Shown piece after piece: positions 31,369 to 40,388 of a stretch of 64,000 nucleotides of DNA (position 1 is the first letter of the stretch; every line of letters begins with the position of its first letter). Under the pieces are notes generated by a model, which saw nothing but the letters and a program-made list of their open reading frames with translations, was not told where the DNA came from and did no database searches. The position numbers and the translations under genes were made by a program. This stretch comes from Drechmeria coniospora (lineage: Eukaryota; Ascomycota; Sordariomycetes; Hypocreales; Ophiocordycipitaceae), in the NCBI RefSeq assembly GCF_001625195.1, contig NC_054389.1, positions 620,001 to 684,000 on the forward strand, written 5' to 3'.

Positions 31369-32988
31369 ATGGCCCCGACGGAGCCTGCGTCTCGACGGTT
31401 CGATCCACCAAGACCAACAAAGACGCTGCGGAATCGGACGGGGCGAGGAAATGGTAGGCTCACCGTCGACATACCATCGAAGCTCCCTGCCTACGTCCCC
31501 GGCAGCGGTCCCCCCCTGCAGCGCATCCGCCTGCTCCCTCGTCAAGATTCCACCGCCTTCATCGTCGATCGCATCCTTCGTCCCTCGCCCGGCCTTGCCG
31601 CCAACGGAAAGCCGCTCCCGAAGCGCATGGCATACATTGTCGGATGGACCGATCTCCCGGCCGCAAGAGTTCTCGTGCCGGCCATGGAAGTGCTCGAATA
31701 CGTGTCGCCGCACGCCCTCGAGGCTTGGGAGTGCGACATGGAGATGCAGCTGGACGAGGATCGCAAGCTCCTTGCGGAGGAGCAGCAGATGGCGGCAGTG
31801 GAGCATCCCGATGGCGCATCCAGGAAAAGGCCACGACCGCCGCCCCGCCACACCGCCATCGAGTCGGCCGTCGTCGCCGAAGCCGAGATGGAGGCCCAGC
31901 CGCGCCCCAAGCGCCCCAAGGTGGGCGCCATGAGCCTGTCGACACCCAAGAAGTCTCGGCTGGAAGATTTTGCGGGATTGTCCGACGACGAGAGCAAAAG
32001 TCCGTCGAGACGGTTGGAAACCGCGTCCGGCTGGAAGCTGGGGGGTGGCGGCGGGGGCTCGGACGGAAAGGAGGATGTCGACCTGGGAGAGGAAGCGGCC
32101 GACCAAACGTCGTCCTCGGATGAGCCCGAGCTTGGGTGGCACACGCCCATGGAAGGTCTCGAGGAAAATGATCAAGCCCGTCCCGTTGTGTCCTCGCAAT
32201 GGACACCCGGTCAACTTGCTTCACCCTTTCCCTTCGACTCGAACTTCCACGTGTCTGCCGGTCCTCCGAGCCGGCTCAGCAGCATACTCCGTCTGCCGCA
32301 GAAGGAGAGGACGCAAACGTTTACGTCGGCCAACGGCCAATTCATCTCGTTCAATGCCAGCGACGCCCGAAGTGCGAGCGGCGGGAGAGACGAGAGTCGG
32401 CACACGCGCTCTACGTCGCCGGCGCAAACGGACCAGAACGGGTGGCACACGATAAAGGTCAAGACCGAATCCCCCGATTCGCAGCGGAGGAAACAAGATT
32501 CATCGACGAAGGCGGCGGCAAAAATGCCCAAGGTCGACAAGAACATGATTGTCGACGAAGGTGGTGAGACAGCTTGGGTCGTGAAGCGCGTCCAGGACGC
32601 GGCCCTCTACAACGTCGAAGGACGCGGCCTCACGAGATACTTCAAAGTCTTGTGGGAGGGGGACTGGCCTCCGGATCAGAATCCGACGTGGGAACCGGAG
32701 GAGAACATACCGGAAGAATTGGTGCGGTCCTATTTCAGGCGGAGCACCAAGCGGAGCAAGGCCATCCGGCAGGCATCTGCCAAGCATGGTCGAAGAGCTG
32801 CGAAGAAAGGCCCAGGCCTTGATGTGGGCACGCAATACAGTTCCGTCAGCGACGCCTTTATGGGGCGTGATTTCGAGAGTGGTGCAGACCTTTCGGGTTT
32901 CGAAGATGTCTCGGACGAAGACAGGGACTCACGTTTAGAGAACAGCAGCGATCAAGCGGATGAGATGTTGGTGGTGGAGGAGACGTGA
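31369..32988 (+). CDS. Chromodomain protein (539 aa)
   Basis: The frame is open from 31312. I choose the ATG at 31369 (MAPTEPASRRFDPPRPTKT) because the 19 residues before it look untranslated. Residues about 40-125 form an ordered block (LQRIRLLPRQDSTAFIVDRI, then YIVGWTDLPAARVLVPAMEV) that may be a diverged chromo-like fold. A long acidic, Ser-rich linker with basic patches (KRPRPPP, RPKRPKVG) follows. A clear C-terminal chromodomain lies at about residues 413-475: AWVVKRVQDAALYNVEGRG, RYFKVLWEGDWPPDQNPTWE, PEENIPEELVRSYFRR. Aromatic positions typical of a methyl-lysine cage seem present. It probably reads histone methylation. It is not HP1 (no clear chromoshadow domain). Confidence 0.8.
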   Translation: MAPTEPASRRFDPPRPTKTLRNRTGRGNGRLTVDIPSKLPAYVPGSGPPLQRIRLLPRQDSTAFIVDRILRPSPGLAANGKPLPKRMAYIVGWTDLPAARVLVPAMEVLEYVSPHALEAWECDMEMQLDEDRKLLAEEQQMAAVEHPDGASRKRPRPPPRHTAIESAVVAEAEMEAQPRPKRPKVGAMSLSTPKKSRLEDFAGLSDDESKSPSRRLETASGWKLGGGGGGSDGKEDVDLGEEAADQTSSSDEPELGWHTPMEGLEENDQARPVVSSQWTPGQLASPFPFDSNFHVSAGPPSRLSSILRLPQKERTQTFTSANGQFISFNASDARSASGGRDESRHTRSTSPAQTDQNGWHTIKVKTESPDSQRRKQDSSTKAAAKMPKVDKNMIVDEGGETAWVVKRVQDAALYNVEGRGLTRYFKVLWEGDWPPDQNPTWEPEENIPEELVRSYFRRSTKRSKAIRQASAKHGRRAAKKGPGLDVGTQYSSVSDAFMGRDFESGADLSGFEDVSDEDRDSRLENSSDQADEMLVVEET

Positions 32989-33178
32989 TTGTGAGGAAGG
33001 CTGAGAAATGAAGAGTGTGGCCGGAGAGAGCACCAAATGTGCAGTATGACTATAGCAACAGTGATGGTGGGAGGAACTGCTACGCAGAACCTTGCTCGCC
33101 ATCTATACTAATACACATCGAACGAGGGTCGAGGGGCATCTGAATATGTGCATGGGCCATCTGCAACGTGCGTGGAAT

Positions 33179-33412
33179 GATGCAACAGATGATAGGGAGG
33201 TCCGCCCGACTAGGGCTACAACGAATCAAGCAAGTATCGTGCGATGGGTCAGAATCAATATAGTGGTGTTCTTGATGCTGTTGTTGCCTCCATCAGGTGT
33301 CCTCAACGCCTGCTTAAATACTTACTTAAGTAGGCGTGAAAGTGGGAATCGTTACGCAACTACGGAATAACTACCCTGACTTTAACCCCATTACAGGCCC
33401 GTTGGCGCAACG
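33179..33412 (+). repeat. Repeat R, copy 2 (left arm of composite element)
   Basis: Contains GATGCAACAGATGAT, GGTCCGCCCGACTAGGGC, ACAACGAATCAAGCAAGTAT, GATGGGTCAGAATCAATAT, TTCTTGATGCTGTTGTTGCC, ATCAGGTGTCCTCAACGCCT, GCTTAAAT, GGCGTGAAAGTGG, GACTTTAACCCC and GGCCCGTTGGCGCAACG. The same words occur inverted at 36091-36266, making the two copies opposed arms around 33.4-36.1 kb. Confidence 0.85.
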
Positions 33413-33975
33413 TAAGAACATGTGCTTGCAAGTATTTACTGACAAACGCCTACTGTATAAACATGGTTTGCGTCAAAAGAGCCAAAAAAAAAACATACAA
33501 CAGCCGGTGTTCGCTGATCGTCACCGACTCAACTACTAATCTGCCGGTCAGTGGCTTGACGTGCGGAGAGCAGACGGGATCCAGTATTGTCCACTGCCTA
33601 TGGTCGTATGTGCTCTACATGGTTCGTGTCTTGAATTATATAGTCCATTGTTTGAATGCTCTGACGAATGGCAAAAACGTCCAAAAATTACAACAGCTGG
33701 TGTTCGCTTCGTCACCACGTCCCCTCCCTAGAGCAGCGCAGGTGTAATTGGGCTGAGGCGCGCCGTGGACCGTGGCAAGATCAATTTCGCCGCTGCTTGC
33801 TACCGTACCGAGGTGTGTGCCGCCTGGAGGATGATGGAGCGCTACCCGTTTCCTCTTGCCCCCGCCGTGGTCGAGACAGAGTCCCTCTTGACACGGGAAT
33901 AATCGCTCACCGCTGCATCATGACGATGCCGTCCCTTCTTTCTGTTTCCGGACTACGAAAGAAGGCCTAGATAAG
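33413..33975. other. Inner left part of the composite element
   Basis: Contains a short direct repeat (CAACAGCYGGTGTTCGCT with preceding CCAAAAA, at about 33480-33510 and 33672-33712). From about 33830 it is homologous to the inverted copy at 20.05-20.56 kb. No intact frame. Confidence 0.6.
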
Positions 33976-34147
33976 GCATCTGACCTTCCTCTTTTGTTGT
34001 ATTCTCTTTTCCTCCTCAAGTACCATCAACAGCATCATCAAGTATATAAGGCTTCTGATCGTCGTCTTTCGTTGTCTCCTCTTTTCCTCCTTCAATATCA
34101 TTCACAGCAGCAACAACGACAGAAACGACAACAGCATCAGCATCAAT

Positions 34148-34278
34148 GTAAGTCGTTTACTTCACCAGTGTCTACCATGTTCCAAGTTCTTTCGTCTCTG
34201 AGCTGTCGATGTCTCCTCCTAGCATGATGGTTAATCAGGAGACATCAATGCAGGCTGGCTGACCATTCCAATCTACAG
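34148..34278 (+). other. Repeated intron-like segment, copy A
   Basis: Begins GTAAGTCGTTTACTTCACC and ends GGCTGACCATTCCAATCTACAG. Donor, branch site and acceptor are all present. Aligns by eye over its whole length with copies B and C, lacking about 9 nt near the 3' end. Confidence 0.7.
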
Positions 34279-34721
34279 GGCCCCATCACGTCGACTAGCC
34301 ATCCGTCATGCCCGCGGTGCCCTCGCTCTCGCCGCCGCCCACACAATCGTCACCGCCAACGCGGTTATCAACGGAACTGCCACCAGGGAGGAGTGACGCC
34401 AAGCTCTTCGAGCCGAGCTCGCCGCCCTCAAGAATGGCTTTGGAGACTTTCGTGGATAAAACCACCAGCATGTGTGCCGACTCTCGTCTCCGGCAGCAAT
34501 TACCGACAAGGCTATTAAGGCGTCTGATCTCCCTCTTTCGTTGTTTTCTCTTTTCCTTCTCCGAGAGCAACAGCAACAGCAACAACAAAAACAACAGCAA
34601 TAGCAGTAGCAACAACAGTATCAATGACGACATCATCAACGACATCAATAACGACATCAATAACGACATCAACAACAGCATCAACTTTAGCAGTAACAGC
34701 ACAAATAACAACAAGAATAAT

Positions 34722-34861
34722 GTAAGTCGTTTACTTTACCGGTGTCTACTATGTTCCAAATTATTTCGTCTCTGAGCTGTCGATGTCTCCTCCTAGCATG
34801 ATGGCTAGTCAGAAGACATTAATGCAGGTGATGCAGCTTGGCTGACCATTCCCATTTGCAG
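34722..34861 (+). other. Repeated intron-like segment, copy B
   Basis: Begins GTAAGTCGTTTACTTTACC and ends GGCTGACCATTCCCATTTGCAG. Includes the shared core CTGAGCTGTCGATGTCTCCT and CCTAGCATGATGGCTAGTCA. Confidence 0.75.
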
Positions 34862-35193
34862 GTGGAGGGGACCGTCGCGCAGGATCGTGCTTCAGGAGGC
34901 TCACGCCACCCTGAAGGAAGCCGAGCGCAAGTGCGCCGCCGCCGAGGAGGCAGCCCGCCAGGCCGTCGAAGCGGCGCGTCTGGCTCGATTGGCGGTCATT
35001 GCCGCGGAAGACACCATATTTGCACTTCAACAAGGCTACGGACAATTCCGTCTCCCTCTTTTGTTGTTTTCTCTTTTCCTCCTCCGAGAGCAACAGCAAT
35101 AGCAGCAACAAAAACAACAGCAATAGCAACAACAGTATCAATAACGACATCAATAACAACATCAATAACGACATCAATAACAGCATCATTAAT

Positions 35194-35339
35194 GTAAGTC
35201 GTTTACTTGCCGGTGTCTACCATGTTTTTTTTTTCAAATTCTTTCGTCTCTGAGCTGTCGACATCTCCTCCTAGCATAATGGCTAGTCAGGAGACATTAA
35301 CGCAGGTGATGCAGCTTGGCTGACCATTCCCATTTACAG
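35194..35339 (+). other. Repeated intron-like segment, copy C
   Basis: Begins GTAAGTCGTTTACTTGCC and ends GGCTGACCATTCCCATTTACAG. Differs from copy B by a T-run insertion near 35225 and scattered substitutions. Confidence 0.75.
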
Positions 35340-35560
35340 AAAGGGCCCCTCGAGCCGACTTGCTGCCCCGCAAAGCCCGCAACGACCTGGAGGAAACCAG
35401 GCGCAAGAACGCGGCCGCCAAGGAGGCGGCGGTCCTGGCACTAGAGGAGCAGACACGCCGGGCGTTGATGGTCGAAATTGCGGCTGCTGCCGCCGTCGCC
35501 GCGCTCGAGCGTGGGTTTAGAGACCATCAAATGGGTAAAACCACCGGTCTGTTCTTTTTG

Positions 35561-35778
35561 GGCCGGCTTCTCTGCTATGGTCTGGATCGGCCCCGCTCTC
35601 GGGCTCGTTATTTCAGGCCTTGTCCGGCTTACGAGGAACTGGCGATGGAGCTTCTACTGTATGTTCTCATCTGGCTCGGTGCTGCTACCTGGCTCCTCAT
35701 GCTGACACTACCCGAAGCACACGGCCCAGCCTTGCTCCGTTCCAAAGCCGAGCGCATCCGCGAGGTCGCCCCGCCCGA
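35561..35778 (+). pseudogene. Captured MFS transporter gene fragment, copy 1
   Basis: This segment matches the interior of the MFS gene at about 59982-60193, starting GGCCGGCTTCTCTG and ending in the codons for AERIRE. Shared words include TGGTCTGGATCGGCCCCGCT, ACGAGGAACTGGCGATGGAG, TTCTCATCTGGCTCGG and AAAGCCGAGCGCATCCGCGA. A 5-nt insertion (TGTAT) relative to the intact gene shifts the frame, so the encoded peptide is MFS-like only after it (YVLIWLGAATWLLMLTLPE). The 5' junction, after CCACCGGTCTGTTCTTTTTG, is identical to that of copy 2. At the 3' end the sequence returns to the CAA/ATC triplet tract. Confidence 0.9.
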
Positions 35779-35959
35779 CATCAATAACTACATCAATAGC
35801 AGCAACAACAACTGCAACAACATCAGTAACAGTCCCGGGCACTAGAGGAGCAGGCGCGTCGGGCGTTCATGGCCGAAATTGCGGCTGCAGCCGCCGTCGC
35901 CGCGCCTGAGCGTGGGTTTAAGACTATCAAATGGGTAAACCACCGGTCTGTTCTTTTTG

Positions 35960-36089
35960 GGCCGGCTTCTGTGCCATGGCCTGGATCGGCTTCGCTCTCG
36001 GGCTCGTCATTTCCGGCTTTCTCCAGCTCACGAGGAACTGGCGATGGAGCTTCTACGTTCTCATCTGGCTCGGTGCTGCTACCTGGCTC
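35960..36089 (+). pseudogene. Captured MFS transporter gene fragment, copy 2 (truncated)
   Basis: Matches the MFS gene from about 59982 to 60112, with the same 5' junction as copy 1 (CCGGTCTGTTCTTTTTGGGC). It stays closer to the intact gene across TCATTTCCGGCTTTCTCCAG and has no 5-nt insertion. It stops at ACCTGGCTC and abuts the inverted repeat R copy 3 within 2 bp. Confidence 0.9.
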
Positions 36090-36090
36090 T

Positions 36091-36266
36091 GTCGCGCCGA
36101 CGCGCCAACGGGCCTGTCCCGGGGTTAAAGTCCGGGTAGTTGGTTATGTAACGGTGTCCACATTTACGCCCATTTAAGCAGGCGCTGAGGACACCTGGTG
36201 GTCGGCAACAACAGCATCAAGAAGAACTGGTCCGGACGGACCCCCTTTTCATCGTCTGTTGCATCA
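36091..36266 (-). repeat. Repeat R, copy 3 (right arm, inverted)
   Basis: On the minus strand it reads GATGCAACAGACGAT, GGTCCGTCCGGACCAG, TTCTTCTTGATGCTGTTGTT, CCACCAGGTGTCCTCAGCGC, CTGCTTAAATGGGCGTAAAT, CAACTACCCGGACTTTAACC and GGCCCGTTGGCGCGTCGGCGC. It lacks the ACAACGAATC..GATGGGTCAGAATC section of copies 1 and 2. Confidence 0.85.
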
Positions 36267-37349
36267 TATTCTTCATCGCAGATGCTCTGCCAAATGCCGA
36301 CTCCGCTCCCCCGCAAGTGCCGGCTCAGTGAGACAGGGTTAACCCCTCGTCGTCGATCCAGCCTCGCCGGACGTTGCAAGGCGCCTTGTCTTGATGGCTA
36401 GGCCGGCCCGAAACAACGAGCATTGGGGTAGATCAACTTGTAGAAATCCTAGCCGATTCAGGAACGTGCGTGCCGCATTGTCAGCCGAGCCTTACCTGCT
36501 TGGCTCCATCTGATCTGCGGTTGAGAAACGCGTCACGGCCTGGTGGCTGCTCGCAGCCTCATGCGTGTCATGGCCGGTGCCAGAATTCAGATTGATGTCG
36601 ACACCAAAACTCCCAACATGCGGGCCCAGTACTCTGCCTACGGGCATTGTACCTTGCGACCAGCCGAGGGTGTGACGAAGAATATAGTACACTTGTATGC
36701 TGCACGCAGAATGCATCACCAGCATCGTCCCGTACAGAAGCGGTGCCGCGTTCTCTGCCCCATTTCGCATCGCCGCCGCATACGACCCTGCTTAGCGCTT
36801 ATATGGGCACTGAACGAAGTGACCCCAAGACACTCCCTCCCAAACTTGCTGAGCCTATTGTGAAAGGGGAGAGGTGTTGGCACGACGTAGGCTTGACGGG
36901 CCGTCGCCTCCAACGTTGGAGGAGGGGGTAGGTACGTGCAAGAATATGCCTGTGCCTGTACGCACCATAACCTTGAGGAAATGGGTCTGCCCAGACGGCC
37001 ACGGGGCGTACCTATACTGCCCGAGGGGGCGAGAAGACATGGAAACTTCACGCAGGGAAGAGGGGTGAAACAAGATAGGCGCGCGTGCAGTAATATACTT
37101 ATGATACACGCCCACCAACATTTGCGGTGGGTCCTGTGTCACGATGACGCGAGACGTGCGTCGCTGGCAATGGTGCACCTGGCCATGGTGGTCAAGTGGC
37201 TCGTCCAGAATGTCAGGTTCATTTCTTTGCCCCTTCTCATCCAAAATGCAATGTCGGGTCCGGCGTCAATCCCTCTTCGGTCAGGGAATCGTTCAAGGTC
37301 GACGTCGTTGTACATGCTACTCTTCACCATAAGCGTCGGGTGTCATGCG
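36267..37349. other. Spacer without recognisable gene
   Basis: Overlapping short frames on both strands, none with recognisable domains. It holds the 3' side of the HPP-family gene, which reads toward it. Confidence 0.5.
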
Positions 37350-38453
37350 TCATAACCTGTAGCTCATCGTCTCGAGAAGCTGCAGCTCCTCCTGGGTCAG
37401 AAACATGTGCTCGGGAACGATGACCTGACCCGGCTTGATGACGACTTCTCCGGCGTGGAGGCTCGACACCGGACCAGGCCGTGGCGACACCCGCTCGGGC
37501 GGCGGCTGCTCGTTGCTTTCGACGCTCGTCTCCGTTCCCCGGCTCGCGTGCCCGTCGTCGGCCTTTTCCTCGTCGGTGCCGGCTTCGTCGTCCTTGCGCC
37601 TGAGAAAGACGGGCTTCGTCTGGCGCAGATCCTCGGCCGTCCACCAGTACATGGGGAAGCGCCGCTCGATGTTGTTGACGAGCAGGGCGACGGCGAGCAT
37701 CAGCGCGCAGCCGAGCATCATGACGGGAACGAGGAACCAACCGATGGCTACGAGGTTGGCGTCGACGACGGCGAGGAGCGCCGTCGCACCGGCGGGCGGG
37801 TGGACCGTCTTGGTGAGGGCCATGAGGGCCGTCGCCGAGGCGCAGGCCAGCGCGCCGCCGATCCACTGCAGCTCGTGGAAGCGGTCGCTCAGCTGGAAGA
37901 GCTTCGTGACGGCGACGCCGACGACGGCGGCGATGATCTGGCCGACGACGGAGTTGCGCGGCTGCGCGAGCGGCGACTCGATGGCGTAGAACTCTAGCAC
38001 GGCGGCAGCGCCCTGCGGGTGACGACCGCGTCAGCCGGCATGCTCTCGGCACGCGCACGACAGGCTCGCGACCGCCGCGACGTCGCTCGTGGTACGTACA
38101 AAGGAGCCGACCAGGACGGGCGCGCCGCGGGCCTCAAACGACGGCACCCTCTTCGAGACGGCCTCGATGACGAGCAGGGAACAGAAGATGCCGAGGAAGG
38201 CCCAGAAGATGGGCATCAGGTTGCCAGTCTCCGTCGGCTTCTCCTTGCGGTAGCCGAAGAAGCGGGCGACGGGGTAGGGGAGGAACCGCCATGGCGGCGG
38301 CGGCACCAGCGGGTTGAGGAGGAGGTCGATGTCAAAGTTCCAGGTCCGGTGCCGCATCGTCTCGTCATGCCATGCACGGCCTGTCGCCAAGCCAGCCGTT
38401 GCCACCGAGGTCGAGCTCGCCTGGGACGAAGGAGACACGTCGGACAGGGACAA
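37350..38453 (-). CDS. HPP-family integral membrane protein (up to 338 aa, one intron)
   Basis: Exons are 38100-38453 and 37350-38012. The 87-nt intron (GTACGTACC..CCGCAG) joins PVLVGSF to GAAAVLEFYA in phase 0, restoring the family sequence. The HPP family takes its name from a His-Pro-Pro motif, seen here in TKTVHPPAGATALLAVVDAN. Four to five hydrophobic segments are visible (LMPIFWAFLGIFCSLLVIEA; PVLVGSFGAAAVLEFY; VVGQIIAAVVGVAVTKLF; GGALACASATALMALT; WFLVPVMMLGCALMLAVALL). Some members have been linked to nitrite transport in plastids; the fungal role is unknown to me. The start is uncertain: MRHRTWNFDIDLLLNP at 38357 fits the family better than the upstream ATG. The acidic C-tail carries FLTQEELQLLETMSYRL. 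Confidence 0.9.
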
Positions 38454-40388
38454 CGCTTGCGGGTGCTTCCGACGACCAGCTGGCTAGCCCGTGTCGTCGG
38501 ATGGTCGTCGGAGGGGGGGAGCTATGGCATTATATGCGCAGTGCCGTCGTCACAACAGAGCTTCCGTCGAGAGGCCAGCGGCGAGCCAGGCAATCCGACA
38601 AGTCCGCGGAGATGTGAGGTTGAGATGATGAGGCACAACAGGCCGGACCCATATTTAGGTCCGCGTCATGACGTTGGTTGGACCTGCCCGACCTTTGCCG
38701 CATCGTCGAAGCCATTAACCCAATGCGGTCGACGTCTTACCCGCTGTGGTGTAGGCGCGAGTGAGGCCCTGCATGGGCAGGCGGCAGTGCCTTCCGTGCA
38801 AAGATTCCACCTGACGACCCGGCCTATCGGAGGCCAGCTTCCGTCCATTACTTTGCCGCAAGTACCTGTGATGACAAGTACATGTACTTGCAAGTAAAAA
38901 TATACAAGGACGGAGTACAGTTCAGCTACGGTACATGTACAAGTAAGCACAGTACAAGTATGCAAGCAGATTTAAGTATTTTACGGAGTACGGTGTACTC
39001 CATACTGTAATTTTACCTACAGAGTACTGTTATGTACAGTACGCTGTACTTAGTTGTACTGTACTGTTCAGAGTACACCCACTATTGATTATCTAACCCT
39101 CTATATTGTTCACCAACTTCATGATCTGGGTGCATGCATGAATGTGATGCTGATACCAGGACGGCACAAGCAGCGAGCATCATGACCTCTCTGCACACGG
39201 ATTGCACAAGGTAAGGCCAAGCCGTGTCATCTAATTCGCTGCCTTTCAGTGCGTCCAACACACCACCCGCCGCCGCCCGATTGCTGATTGCCCGACCATC
39301 TCACCGTCGTCCCCGGGGGTGGGGGGGTAGCAACACCGTCCGCCACCTTGTTGTCACTTGGCCATAGCAGGCCGAACCACGCCGTCCCGACGAATCTCTT
39401 GCTTCGTGTTGGGTCATGTCCGGCGCTTGCAGTCGACCGCGATGGAGCTCGGAACTCTGCAAGCTGGAGACGGCCCGGAACGCACGAGACGGCCGGCGTG
39501 AACGGCTCCCTCGGTTAAAGATTGGAAAGCAAGAGTCCCCGTCTGCTCTCTACACATCAAGCCACTGACCGTTAGATTAGTTGTTGAGTCGGTAACGGTG
39601 TATAGATACTATTATAATATATACTTTGTATGGTCGTATGTACTGGCGGTAACAATTAATTTTGCGTATGAATTCCCCTCACGAAAGTAAAAGTAATAGC
39701 TCAACTTGCACGGAAGGGCTGGTGGAATCTCGAGCCACTGCGTCCCGTACGAGTCCGAATGTAACGGCAGTCGGCACGGAATAAGCGTGGCCCTGCAGTA
39801 TTAAACAGAGCCGCTGATGGAGGCGGTCGCGCTCAAGGTTGCATATCAAGCTGCTGTATTTGCTACTGGAACCTACTTGCTGCACTTGCTGTAATTCCGC
39901 TCGGATGCAGGTTCAGAGCCATCAAAGTGCCTCATGTATTCATACATCAATCAGTACCTGGTCCCCTTTGGTCCGATATGCATACGCATCGGGGTGTAGG
40001 CATGTATGCAAAGAAAATGTCGCATCATTCGGTCGCATGAGGCGTTGAATCGTTGCACAGCGACGTGCTCTTGCGCCGGCTGCTGCTCAGTATCCATCAT
40101 CCAACCTTTGCTCAAATCGGCACATTTTCTGGTCGGCCAGACAAAGCGGCACACCTCTCGAGCTCGATACCCCCGCACACACGCCGGTTCCCGTAACGGC
40201 GCAGTGCCCATGAAATACTGCAAGTTGGAGTTGCATGAATACATGTACGACATGTCTGCCAACATGCATGTGTAGTTCTAGAACATCATATATACAAATA
40301 GGCACGTAGACTTACATACCCGTGTGCATATCCTTTGCTGGCCTCCACCGCACCGGCAGGTAGAAGCGATTGTCGGCAACGACGCGGC
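38454..40388. other. Intergenic region, AT-rich
   Basis: No gene seen. GTACTTGCAAGTA, GTACATGTACAAGTA and TACGGAGTAC words cluster at 38870-39080. The rest has only short overlapping frames. Confidence 0.55.

Larger units (their letters stand above)
33976..35850 (+). repeat. Tandem exon-intron repeat array (coiled-coil exon, CAA-rich tract, conserved intron)
   Basis: Three to four head-to-tail units of about 470-575 bp. Each has a GC-rich stretch that can encode an Ala/Arg/Glu coiled coil, a CTCCCTCTTTCGTTGTTTTC tract, a long CAA/CAG/ATC triplet run, and an intron-like segment starting AATGTAAGTCGTTTACTT. That segment ends CTTGGCTGACCATTCCC and CATTTGCAG (branch site plus acceptor) in the two best copies. 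Intron-like segments are at 34148-34278, 34722-34861 and 35194-35339. Coiled-coil stretches read RLAIRHARGALALAAA (34.3 kb, with an internal stop), LKEAERKCAAAEEAARQAVE (34.9 kb) and LEETRRKNAAAKEAAVLALE (35.4 kb). No single frame covers the array. Confidence 0.8.

Noticed and set aside
33179..36266. Calling the inverted R copies true transposon terminal inverted repeats
   Set aside because: No target-site duplication or transposase seen, and a third R copy stands alone behind a TATA box. An LTR-derived origin is equally possible, so they are recorded as a repeat family only.
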